From contig DAOUTY010000021.1 in the NCBI GenBank assembly GCA_030668425.1, positions 1-13,873 on the forward strand: 13,873 nucleotides of DNA. The letters run 5' to 3'. This DNA is from Chloroflexota bacterium. Its GTDB lineage: Bacteria > Chloroflexota > Dehalococcoidia > SZUA-161. The position numbers were made by a program, and so were the translations under genes. A model generated the notes under the pieces. The model searched no databases and was not told where the DNA came from. It worked only from the letters and a program-made list of their open reading frames with translations. Positions 7,107-13,873 of this stretch are shown here, piece after piece. Position 1 is the first letter of the stretch; every line of letters begins with the position of its first letter.

Positions 7107-9113
7107 CTAAGTCTCCGCTAGAGCATCAACCATGGCCAGTATCTGCTCTGGTTTGAAATGCTTGATCGAGATAGCGCCGGTGGGGCATGCTACAGCGCAG
7201 GCGCCGCAACCTTTGCACAACGCCTCGTTTACCCTGGACACGGGCATCGGCTTCTCGTATATGCCGACCTTGGGGGCATGAAATTCGCATAGCTCCTCGC
7301 AGCGTCCGCAGCCGATACAAAGGTCTTCGTTCACATGGGAGACAGAGGCTTCAAGTGTAACCCTGCCTTTGCTTATCATAGCCAGCACCCTGGCAGCAGC
7401 CGCCGAGGCTTGAACCACCGTGTCGGGGATGTCCTTGGGGCCCTGGCAACAGCCAGCGATCAGGACACCGTCGGAAGGCGTTGCCACGGGGTCGAGCTTA
7501 ACGTGCCTTTCCAGGAAAAAGCCGTCGGCCCTTCGGCTAATGATGAATTTCCTGGCGACCTCTTCGGCATCGGAGCGAGCTTCCAAAGCTATGCAAAGGA
7601 CTACCATATCTACCGGAACCCGGATGATAGACCCCAGTAACGTATCCTCACAAATGACGACTAGCTTTCCCTCCTCCTCTTCACTCACGGCTTTGTCGGT
7701 AACCTTGGCCACCTTCCCCCGGATGAAATTAACGCCTTCCTCCGATACACGCTTGTAGAACTCCTCGTAACCTTCGCCGAAGCAGCGCATATCTATGTAC
7801 ATTTCGTAGACATCGGCATTGGTCTTATCTTTAACGATGTGGGCTACTTTTAGTCCGTACATGCAGCAAACGCGGGAGCAGTATTCGTGATAGTTCTGGT
7901 CGCGGCTGCCAACACAGTGTATGATGGCCACGCTTTCCGGCTTCCGGCCGTCTTTGAGGCGGATCTCGCCGCCGGTTGGCCCCGTAGCGGCGGATAATCT
8001 CTCGAACTGAAGGCCGGTAATGACATTATCGTATATCCCGTAGCCGTATTGCGAAATGGTGCTGGGATCAAAGGCATCGTAGCCCGTGGCGAGAATAATT
8101 GCGCCTACCTCCAGCTCGATAAACTGGTCAACCTGCTCGAAATCGATTGCCCCTGTTTCGCAGAACTTCTCACAGGCGCGGCACTTGCCCTTCAAGAAAT
8201 AGGCGCAACTGTCCCTGTCGATAACAGGCACATTGGGAATTGCCTGAGCAAAGGGGGTGTAGATGGCCTTTCTCTTGCTCAAACCAACATCGTACTCGCT
8301 GTCCGCCGTCCAGGGGCATTTCTCCTGACACAGGCCGCAGCCGGTGCACTTGTCTTCATCCACGTAGCGTGCCTTCTTTCGAACCTTAACCTTGAAAGCT
8401 CCTACAAATCCCGACACCTCTTCAACCTCGCTGTAGCTCAGGAGTTCAATGTATGGGTGCGCTCCTACCGCGGCCATCTTGGGGGTCAGGATACACTGAG
8501 AGCAATCAAGTGTAGGGAAGGTCTTGTCCAGTTGAATCATGTGACCGCCGATACTGGGGTCCCTTTCCACCAGATAGACCTTGTGCTCGGAGTCGGCGAT
8601 TTCCAGCGCAGCCTGGATGCCGGCAATGCCGCCACCCACCACCAGGGTATCGGGGTTAAACGGGATTTCCTTGATCTCCAGCGGGTCGTTGTAGTAGACT
8701 CGTGCCACAGCAGCCCGAACCAGGGCTTTCGCTTTTTGCGTAGCGACCTCTCTGTCGTCGTGGACCCAGCTGCAGTCCTCTCGGATATTGGCCATCTCGA
8801 AGAGATAGGGGTTCAGACTGGCAGCTTCGCAGGCCTTGCGGAAGGTAGGCTCGTGCATTCGGGGCGAGCAGGAGGCAACGACAACCCGATTGAGATTCAG
8901 TTCCTTTATGTCGTTTTTAATAAGGTCCTGCCCGGGATCGGAGCACATGAACCTGTAATCCCGTGCCACAGCCACAGAGTTTAGAGTCCCAGCGTAGTTA
9001 GCCACCGCTTCCACATCGACCGTATCGGCGATGTTCAATCCGCAGTGGCAAATATAAACGCCGATTCTTCTCTCGTCCCTATCTAATGCTTCAGCCGTTA
9101 TATTGCCCCCCAA
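7107..9113 (-). CDS. hdrA: Full-length heterodisulfide reductase subunit A (HdrA)
   Basis: A 668-residue HdrA with every expected domain: N-terminal cysteine domain (C22, C24, C57, C82), FAD Rossmann motif VVGGGIAGIQ (158-167), PSIGGHMIQLDKTFPTLDC with C204 and C207, an inserted dicluster ferredoxin (C256, C259, C262, C266; C303, C311, C314, C318), HCVGSRD (C400), YCSRVCCM (C412, C416, C417), and two C-terminal ferredoxin clusters (C599, C602, C605, C609; C633, C636, C639, C643). In the known family HdrA FAD is the electron-bifurcating centre, splitting pairs between ferredoxin and HdrBC. The start is TTG (9111-9113), the only start-type codon I find in this frame before the first conserved block; it overlaps the previous gene by 16 bases. 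Placement between the HdrD-like gene and MvhD gives a complete Hdr-MvhD core. Whether this one truly bifurcates is inference. Confidence 0.94.
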   Translation of the reverse strand: MGGNITAEALDRDERRIGVYICHCGLNIADTVDVEAVANYAGTLNSVAVARDYRFMCSDPGQDLIKNDIKELNLNRVVVASCSPRMHEPTFRKACEAASLNPYLFEMANIREDCSWVHDDREVATQKAKALVRAAVARVYYNDPLEIKEIPFNPDTLVVGGGIAGIQAALEIADSEHKVYLVERDPSIGGHMIQLDKTFPTLDCSQCILTPKMAAVGAHPYIELLSYSEVEEVSGFVGAFKVKVRKKARYVDEDKCTGCGLCQEKCPWTADSEYDVGLSKRKAIYTPFAQAIPNVPVIDRDSCAYFLKGKCRACEKFCETGAIDFEQVDQFIELEVGAIILATGYDAFDPSTISQYGYGIYDNVITGLQFERLSAATGPTGGEIRLKDGRKPESVAIIHCVGSRDQNYHEYCSRVCCMYGLKVAHIVKDKTNADVYEMYIDMRCFGEGYEEFYKRVSEEGVNFIRGKVAKVTDKAVSEEEEGKLVVICEDTLLGSIIRVPVDMVVLCIALEARSDAEEVARKFIISRRADGFFLERHVKLDPVATPSDGVLIAGCCQGPKDIPDTVVQASAAAARVLAMISKGRVTLEASVSHVNEDLCIGCGRCEELCEFHAPKVGIYEKPMPVSRVNEALCKGCGACAVACPTGAISIKHFKPEQILAMVDALAET

Positions 9114-10246
9114 ACCAATTCCGAGATATCCCTGATCTCGATGATTTCACCTTTGTCCATCGTTAGAACACTATCGTCAAAGTTGAGCATGCAATATGGG
9201 CAGGCGACTGCCAGGATTTCCGCCCCTGCCTCAATGGCTTGTTCCAATCTCAAGTCTGAGAATCTCTCACCTTTTTTCGTTTCAATCCAGATTCTTCCGC
9301 CGCCGCCGCCGCAGCAAATGCTCTCTTCCCGTGAATCGGGCAGTTCGATGAGTTCCAGTCCGGGGATGCTCCTTAGAACCTCCCGGGGCTCGTCGTATAT
9401 ACCGTTGTGACGCCCGAGGTAGCATGGATCTTGGTAGGCGACCTTTTTATTAAGCTCTTTGGTGAGTTTCAACTTCTGGTCTCTGATGAGTTCCAGCAGG
9501 TATTGGGCAGTGTGAACCACCTCGAAGTTGCCGCCAAGCGCAGGATATTCGTTCTTGAAGGTGTGGTAGCAGTGGGGAGAGCTGACCAAGACCTTACTCA
9601 CACCACTTTCAGTGAAAGCCTGGATGTTGCTATTGGCCAGGCTCTGGAAGATGCTCTCGTTTCCTGCTTTACGGATACTTTCACCGCAGCAGCTCTCCTT
9701 GGCGCCGAGGATGCCGAAGTCAACCCCTGCCTTATTAAGGATTCCAGCTGTGGCCTGTGCTATCCTTCTTACTTTGGGATCGTAAGCGGGGACACAGCAG
9801 GAGAAATACAAAAGCTCCGTACCCTCGGTGAATGTCTTTACCTTTGATTCCTCTGCCCAATTCCCCCGAATTTCCCTCGCTTCTCCCTGGGGGTTGCCTG
9901 CAGAGGCAATGTTCTTGGCCGTGATGCGCAGGGAGTCGGGGACCTTGGCTGCCCCTACCTCGGCCACGACATTGCGCATGGCTCGCATAATATCGATAAT
10001 CTCGACACCGCGGGGACAACGCGCAACGCAGGCGCCGCAGGTGGCGCAAAGCCAGAGGTCGTCATCCTCGAAATCAACCAGTCCGAGCTGCGCCTGATGG
10101 ATCAAACGGCGGACGATGAAACTCGTTACGAGGTTCCAGGGGCAGGTGCCGCTGCAAAGACCACATTGATAACACTGCTCAAAAGCCTCACCGCCAGCCT
10201 CTTTTACTATGTCGATCGCGTCTTTATATGGAGTCAAAGCTTGCAC
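9098..10246 (-). CDS. HdrC/HdrB-type (HdrD-like) CCG-domain iron-sulfur protein, module 1
   Basis: A 382-residue soluble protein opening the Hdr operon. The HdrC-like N-terminus has two ferredoxin motifs (C25, C28, C31, C35 in CYQCGLCSGTCP; C67, C70, C73, C77 in CATCGACVARCP). The HdrB-like part has a complete C-terminal CCG motif (C275, C311-C312, C349, C352; spacings 35 and 36, as in the family). Its N-terminal motif (C150, C186-C187, C226) ends CYHT, without the last cysteine. No signal peptide or membrane helix is seen, so it is cytoplasmic. The GTG start (10244-10246) is preceded in frame by a stop seven codons upstream and by AGAGG about 10 bases away. It should be the terminal electron acceptor side of the module-1 HdrA. 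Related CCG proteins include GlpC and LldE, but the HdrA and MvhD neighbours favour the Hdr role. Confidence 0.9.
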   Translation of the reverse strand: MQALTPYKDAIDIVKEAGGEAFEQCYQCGLCSGTCPWNLVTSFIVRRLIHQAQLGLVDFEDDDLWLCATCGACVARCPRGVEIIDIMRAMRNVVAEVGAAKVPDSLRITAKNIASAGNPQGEAREIRGNWAEESKVKTFTEGTELLYFSCCVPAYDPKVRRIAQATAGILNKAGVDFGILGAKESCCGESIRKAGNESIFQSLANSNIQAFTESGVSKVLVSSPHCYHTFKNEYPALGGNFEVVHTAQYLLELIRDQKLKLTKELNKKVAYQDPCYLGRHNGIYDEPREVLRSIPGLELIELPDSREESICCGGGGGRIWIETKKGERFSDLRLEQAIEAGAEILAVACPYCMLNFDDSVLTMDKGEIIEIRDISELVWGAI

Positions 10247-10285
10247 GGTATTCTGGCCTCTAATTTACAACCAACTCACAATCCT

Positions 10286-10291
10286 ATTATA
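10286..10291 (-). promoter_or_regulatory. Probable -10 element of the hdr operon promoter
   Basis: The minus strand reads TATAAT, a perfect consensus -10 hexamer, inside an AT-rich stretch 40 bases upstream of the GTG start at 10246. A transcription start about 7 bases downstream would leave a leader of roughly 30 bases containing the AGAGG ribosome binding site. The expected -35 position (around 10309-10314) reads ACCAAT, a poor match, so an activator may be needed or the element may be chance. Confidence 0.45.
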
Positions 10292-10445
10292 TACTATTGC
10301 TGGAGATAATTGGTGATGCTGGGTTGAAATGGGGCAATAACATCTCATACACAGAGGCACCCCGCTTTCCGGCTTCCACTCTGCTTCGCGGGTTTCCTAT
10401 CAGTCTTTGATAATCTACTTCAGTGTACTCGACGTGGATGCAAGT

Positions 10446-10558
10446 GAACCACCGCGTAAATGCCTGTTTGCGATTGTCAGAAAAGCCTAATGAATCGACC
10501 TCCGTAGCGCATTTATGCCTACTTGAAGGCTGATTTATCCTTCGAGAACCACCACGTA
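10446..10558 (+). repeat. Pair of 13-bp direct repeats 100 bases apart
   Basis: GAACCACCGCGTA at 10446-10458 and GAACCACCACGTA at 10546-10558 differ at one base, and their starts are exactly 100 bases apart in the non-coding gap. A shorter likeness (ATGCCT next to AT-rich palindromes) lies between and after them. They could be protein-binding sites or remains of a duplication; with only two copies, chance is possible. Confidence 0.35.
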
Positions 10559-10676
10559 TGGATGAGCATAAGTGTAATCAGGAGTGGTTCGGGTTAGATA
10601 CCCTGTTACAAATAGCTGCCCAATTCGCATCTGTCCAACAACGACTGGAGCAGCTTTGTTCGGCCACTTTTAACTT

Positions 10677-10712
10677 TGGCGTAAACGCCAGGTACATAAG
10701 CGCTTGCGTTTA
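10677..10712 (-). terminator. Nested inverted repeats at the fdhA 3' end, possible terminator
   Basis: The perfect 7-base repeat TAAACGC/GCGTTTA (10706-10712 and 10682-10688) begins at the fdhA stop codon and encloses the palindrome AAGCGCTT. The competing hairpin TGGCG-TTTA-CGCCA occupies 10677-10690. No clear U-run follows on the minus strand, so this is not a standard intrinsic terminator; it may stabilise the mRNA end. Confidence 0.35.
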
Positions 10713-13496
10713 AGGTTTTTCCACCCTGACCGCACAGACCTTGAGCTCAGGGATTTTGGAAATTGGATCAAGTGCGGGGTTAGTGAGCAAGTTGGTACGG
10801 GTTTCAGCGAAATGGAAGGTCATGAAGACCACGCCCTTTGGTGAGTTCTCTGTAATCTTCGCTTTCGTCGTTACTTTCCCGCGTCGGGAGGAAACCTGCA
10901 CCTTATCGCCATCGGCAATCCTTAAGGATTCGGCATCTTGAGGATTGATCTCCACTTCCTCCTCGCCGTGCATATCATCAAAGCCTTTAGATTTCCTTGT
11001 CATGGTGCCGGTGTGGAACTGGTACGAATTGCGCCCTGTGGTCAATATCAATGGATAGTCATCATCAGGCTCCTCGCGGGGTGGCTTATACTCCAGAGGC
11101 ATGAACCTGCCTTTGCCCCTGACGAAGATATCGGCGTGCAGGTACTTGGTCCCCGGGTGGTCCTCAAAGGGGCAGGGCCATTGCAGGCCACCACTGTCCA
11201 GTCTTTGATAAGTAATGCCGCCATAGGCAGGCGTTACATCGGCGATCTCCTCCATAATCTCCGAAGGATTGGCAAAGTCGAAGCCCTGCGCACCCATTCG
11301 TCTGGCGATGTCGCAGATGATCTGCCAGTCCGGCTTGGAATCGCCCACTGGATCGAGCGCCTTGTGCACGCGCTGCACGCGTCGCTCGGTATTGGTGAAG
11401 GTGCCATCCTTCTCAGCGAAGCTTGTCGCGGGCAGCACCACGTCGGCGAATTGCGCCGTTTCGGTGAGGAATATGTCCTGGACTATCAGGAATTCCAGTT
11501 TCCCGAGCGCTTCGTCAATATGTTTGGCATCGGGGTCGCTGAGCACGGGATTCTCGCCCATAAGGTACACGGCCTTGATCCTGCCCTCAGCCATAGCGTG
11601 GAACATCTCAGTGAGCACTATCCCTGGCTCCGCTGGCAGGGCACAGGCCCACGCAGCCTCGAATTTCTCCACCAAAGCGGGAGCAGCTACCCCCTGGTAG
11701 CCAGGATAGACATTGGGCAGGGCGCCCATATCACATGCTCCTTGGACATTGTTCTGGCCGCGTAGCGGGTTCACCCCTGAGGAAGGCTTGCCGATATTGC
11801 CAGTGAGCATGGCAAGGTTGGCCGTCGCCATCACATTGTCGGTGCCGTGGGAGTGCTGTGTGATCCCCATAGCGTATAGGATGGACGATGGGCCGTGAGT
11901 GGCATATAGACGCGCTGCTTCGACTATTTGTGCAGCCGGCACTCCCGTGATCTCTGATACATGGTTGAGATCGAATGATCTAAGCGAGTCTTTGAACTCC
12001 TCGAAGTTCTCGCAGCGCTCTTCAATGAACGCTTTGTCCAGAAGGTCCTCGTCAACTATTACCCGGGCCATGCCCATTAGTAGAGCCACATCTGTCCCTG
12101 GTCGCTGCCGCAGCCAGACATGGGACCTGCTAACAAGGTCAATCTTGCGGGGATCGGCAACGATGAGCTTGCCCCCCTTGTCGATGGCCTTCTTTATCTC
12201 CAGGGCTATTATAGGGTGGTCGTCGGTGGTATTAGTGCCGATTGCCAGAATACAGCGGGCATCGCCGATCTCTTCTATTGAATTGGTCATGGAGCCGCTT
12301 CCGAAACATGTGGCTAGACCAGCCACTGTAGGCGCATGTCAGAGACGGGCACAGTGGTCGATATTGTTTGTGCCCATCACCGCCCTGGTGAACTTCTGAA
12401 AAACGTAGTTGTCTTCGTTCGTACACTTAGCTGAAGATATGGCAGCGAATTGATCTCCTCTATAGTTGCGCAGTTTGGCTGTTATCAGGTCCAGCGCCTC
12501 ACCCCAGCTCGCCTCCACAAACTGCCCGTTTTTCTTGATAAGGGGCGTAGTCAAACGGTCGGGATGTCCAACGAAGTCCAGCCCAAACTTACCCTTTACG
12601 CAGCCTTGTCCCTTATTGGCTGGACCTTCGGGATCGGGGACGACTCTTATTATTTTCTCGTCTTTGATCTCAAGATTGAGCTGGCAACCGACTCCACAGT
12701 AAGGACATATTGTCGTCACAACACGATCCGGCAGTCCGGCGTAGCGACCGTTCTTCTCTGTCAATGCCCCAACGGGGCAGACATCAACACAGGCAGCACA
12801 GGACTTGCACCCTGATTCCGAAAGGGTTTTACCGAAGGCACCGCCTATATAGGTTTCGTATCCCCGAAGGTTAAATGAAATAGCCTCCACGCCTCGGACC
12901 TCCTGACATATCCTGACGCACTTCCCGCACAGGATGCACAGGTTGTTGTTCCTCACGATGAATGGGTTATCCATCTCGATGGGGAACCCCTTGGATTTGT
13001 AGGGGTAGGGCTGTTCCTCGATGCCTATGAAATCGACCGCCCTCTGTAGCTCGCAACGCCCGTTCTTGGGACAGAGGACGCACTGATCCTCGGTCACGCT
13101 CACCAATCGCAAGCATATGTCTCCGGGCTTACAGCGTTCCCTGCGGTGGCAGGTAAGGCAAACGCTGGGGTGCCTGGCCAGCATAATCTGCAGGATCTTG
13201 CGCCGCAGTTCGTTAACCTCAGGTGTGTTGCTGTGAACAACCATGCCGTCGGCCGCCGGCTCGCTGCATGCGGTAATAGTGCCACGTCTTTCCTCGATCT
13301 GGACCTGGCATAGCCGGCATGCCCCGGTGGGCAGCTTGATGTCTCGCAGGGCGCACAGATTGGGGATGTAGATGCCGTTATCCAGTGCCGCTTCCAGAAT
13401 TCTTTTGCCTTTGGTTGTTTTGACCTCAACGCCATCTATGGTTATGGTGATGGTGTCAGTCTCAGTTTTAGTTAGTGTAGTAGTGTCCACTTGCAT
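10710..13496 (-). CDS. fdhA: Selenocysteine formate dehydrogenase, NuoG-like catalytic subunit
   Basis: One 928-residue molybdopterin enzyme read through an in-frame UGA (12339-12341) as selenocysteine 386; it interconverts formate and CO2. Domains: [2Fe-2S] ferredoxin (C48, C60, C63, C77); His-Cys cluster (H109, C113, C116, C122) followed by extra cysteines C128, C139, C142 and C148; dicluster ferredoxin (C187, C190, C193, C197; C230, C233, C236, C240); [4Fe-4S] domain of molybdopterin oxidoreductases (C264, C267, C271, C299). The active-site motif CARL-Sec-HAPTVAGL follows, with the expected His after Sec, then the catalytic domain (GITQHSHGTDNV, NPLRGQNNVQGACDMG) and a C-terminal dinucleotide-binding domain (GRNSYQFHTGTMTR). 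No Tat signal is visible, so it is cytoplasmic. ATG 13494-13496 starts 10 bases after the NuoF-like gene, with GAGG 4 bases ahead. NuoG-like parts plus a NuoF-like partner indicate coupling to NAD(H), and by family analogy to ferredoxin. Confidence 0.93.
12306..12341 (-). promoter_or_regulatory. UGA selenocysteine codon with bacterial SECIS hairpin
   Basis: On the transcript the UGA (12339-12341) is followed by a hairpin: inner stem GUGGCU/AGCCAC (6 pairs), a single bulged A on the 3' side, then ACA/UGU (3 pairs), enclosing the loop GGUCU. The loop begins at the 19th base after UGA. As I recall it, the E. coli fdhF SECIS has the same GGUCU sequence at the same distance. The bulged U of the E. 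coli 5' strand is not obvious here. SelB binding at this element would direct selenocysteine insertion. Confidence 0.9.
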
Positions 13497-13506
13497 TGCA
13501 CCTCAC

Positions 13507-13873
13507 TCAATCTGCGCCTGCGGCTACAGGTACAGGCTCGCTGGGCACCTCGATGGTCTCGCCGCTTACCACCTTCACCGCGCTGAACTTCGGGGGGCAT
13601 TTCTCCAGACATGTCCCGCACTTGATGCACTTATCCTGGTCGATTATATGTACCATCCTCTTACCGCCTCTGATTGCATCCACGGGGCAGGCCCTGATGC
13701 ATATGCCACAGCCCGAACACTTGTCGGGAAGGATATAGTATTTTATCAGGGCAGAGCAGGCTAGAGCCGGGCATACCTTCTGGGTAACATGGGATTCCCA
13801 TTCTTCACGGAAGTGGCGTATGCTGCTGAGGACAGGATTGGGAGCAGTTGTTCCCAGTCCGCAGAGAGCACCA
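13507..13873 (-). CDS. NuoF-like NADH-binding subunit, C-terminal end (partial)
   Basis: The last 121 residues of a protein whose start lies beyond the window. It opens with LCGLGTTAPNPVLSSIRHFR, the end of the NuoF/HydB NADH-binding subunit, where the cysteine of LCGLG is the last ligand of the [4Fe-4S] site next to FMN. After KVCPALAC come two ferredoxin motifs (local C52, C55, C58, C62 and C82, C85, C88, C92), a C-terminal extension typical of soluble NAD-linked hydrogenases and formate dehydrogenases rather than of complex I NuoF. It stops 10 bases before fdhA and should form the NAD(H) module of that enzyme. The FMN and NADH sites themselves are outside the window, so their integrity is unseen. 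Confidence 0.88.
   Translation of the reverse strand, partial: GALCGLGTTAPNPVLSSIRHFREEWESHVTQKVCPALACSALIKYYILPDKCSGCGICIRACPVDAIRGGKRMVHIIDQDKCIKCGTCLEKCPPKFSAVKVVSGETIEVPSEPVPVAAGAD

Larger units (their letters stand above)
10247..10709. other. Gap between fdh and hdr operons, no gene recognised
   Basis: About 460 bases separate the fdhA stop from the first hdr gene, in contrast to gaps of at most 11 bases among the downstream hdr genes. I find no open frame with a convincing start and ribosome binding site and no tRNA or rRNA motif. It holds an inverted repeat overlapping the fdhA end, a pair of imperfect direct repeats, several small AT-rich palindromes and a probable promoter near the left edge. 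A structured RNA or a decayed mobile element cannot be excluded. Confidence 0.7.

Noticed and set aside
8049..8984. 311-codon open frame on the plus strand
   Set aside because: It lies wholly opposite the well-supported full-length hdrA; its translation shows no family motif.
10247..10709. CRISPR array, tRNA or insertion sequence in the gap
   Set aside because: Only two short repeats are present, no cloverleaf or transposase-like frame is seen, and no terminal inverted repeats flank the region.
10938..11765. 275-codon open frame on the plus strand
   Set aside because: It lies opposite the catalytic domain of fdhA, whose motifs are unmistakable; a shadow frame.
12327..12341. fdhA broken by a nonsense mutation (pseudogene or two genes)
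   Set aside because: The frame continues unchanged past UGA, the codon sits at the known Sec position of formate dehydrogenases, and a SECIS-like hairpin follows.
10710..13496. Archaeal (methanogen) origin because of Hdr, MvhD and Fdh genes
   Set aside because: Archaeal SECIS elements lie in untranslated regions, whereas this one is inside the coding frame; the NuoF/NuoG-like architecture is also bacterial in type.

Overview
The window carries ten protein-coding genes (two cut by its edges), all on the minus strand, so transcription runs from high to low coordinates. Nearly every product is an iron-sulfur or flavin redox protein. The host looks like a strictly anaerobic bacterium of medium GC. 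It is bacterial rather than archaeal because a selenocysteine UGA is followed directly by a bacterial-type SECIS hairpin inside the reading frame, and because there are Shine-Dalgarno sites and a TATAAT-like promoter element. Gene content recalls anaerobic Chloroflexota (Dehalococcoidia-like) or Desulfobacterota, but that is recollection of similar clusters and the phylum is not settled.

Right end (10710-13873): a formate dehydrogenase unit. The tail of a NuoF-like NADH-binding subunit is followed by a NuoG-like, molybdopterin-dependent formate dehydrogenase catalytic subunit. An in-frame UGA at 12339-12341 splits the latter into two apparent reading frames. Sequence on both sides is the formate dehydrogenase active site, and a hairpin with a GGUCU loop follows, so this is one 928-residue selenoprotein.

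Middle gap (10247-10709): about 460 bases without a recognisable gene. It holds an inverted repeat at the end of fdhA, a pair of short direct repeats 100 bases apart and a likely promoter for the next operon.

Left part (1-10246): a tightly packed operon of heterodisulfide-reductase-like (Hdr) genes, with overlaps or gaps of at most 11 bases. It reads as two successive modules. Module 1 is an HdrC/HdrB-type fusion, a full-length HdrA and an MvhD. Module 2 is a second HdrC/HdrB-type fusion, a short HdrA lacking both end domains, a second HdrA lacking the central ferredoxin insert, and an MvhD carrying a winged-helix domain. It is followed by a GltD-type NAD(P)H oxidoreductase whose N-terminus resembles a degenerate HdrA flavin domain. 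The start of another, probably GltD-like, protein follows at the edge.

Inferred joint role: formate oxidation or CO2 reduction by the selenoenzyme exchanges electrons with NAD(H) and ferredoxin. The Hdr modules distribute electrons through flavin centres, possibly by bifurcation, between ferredoxin, NAD(P)H (GltD) and a disulfide or other acceptor at the CCG subunits. Module 2 resembles the Qmo complex of sulfate reducers with the membrane subunit replaced by a soluble HdrCB-like protein.
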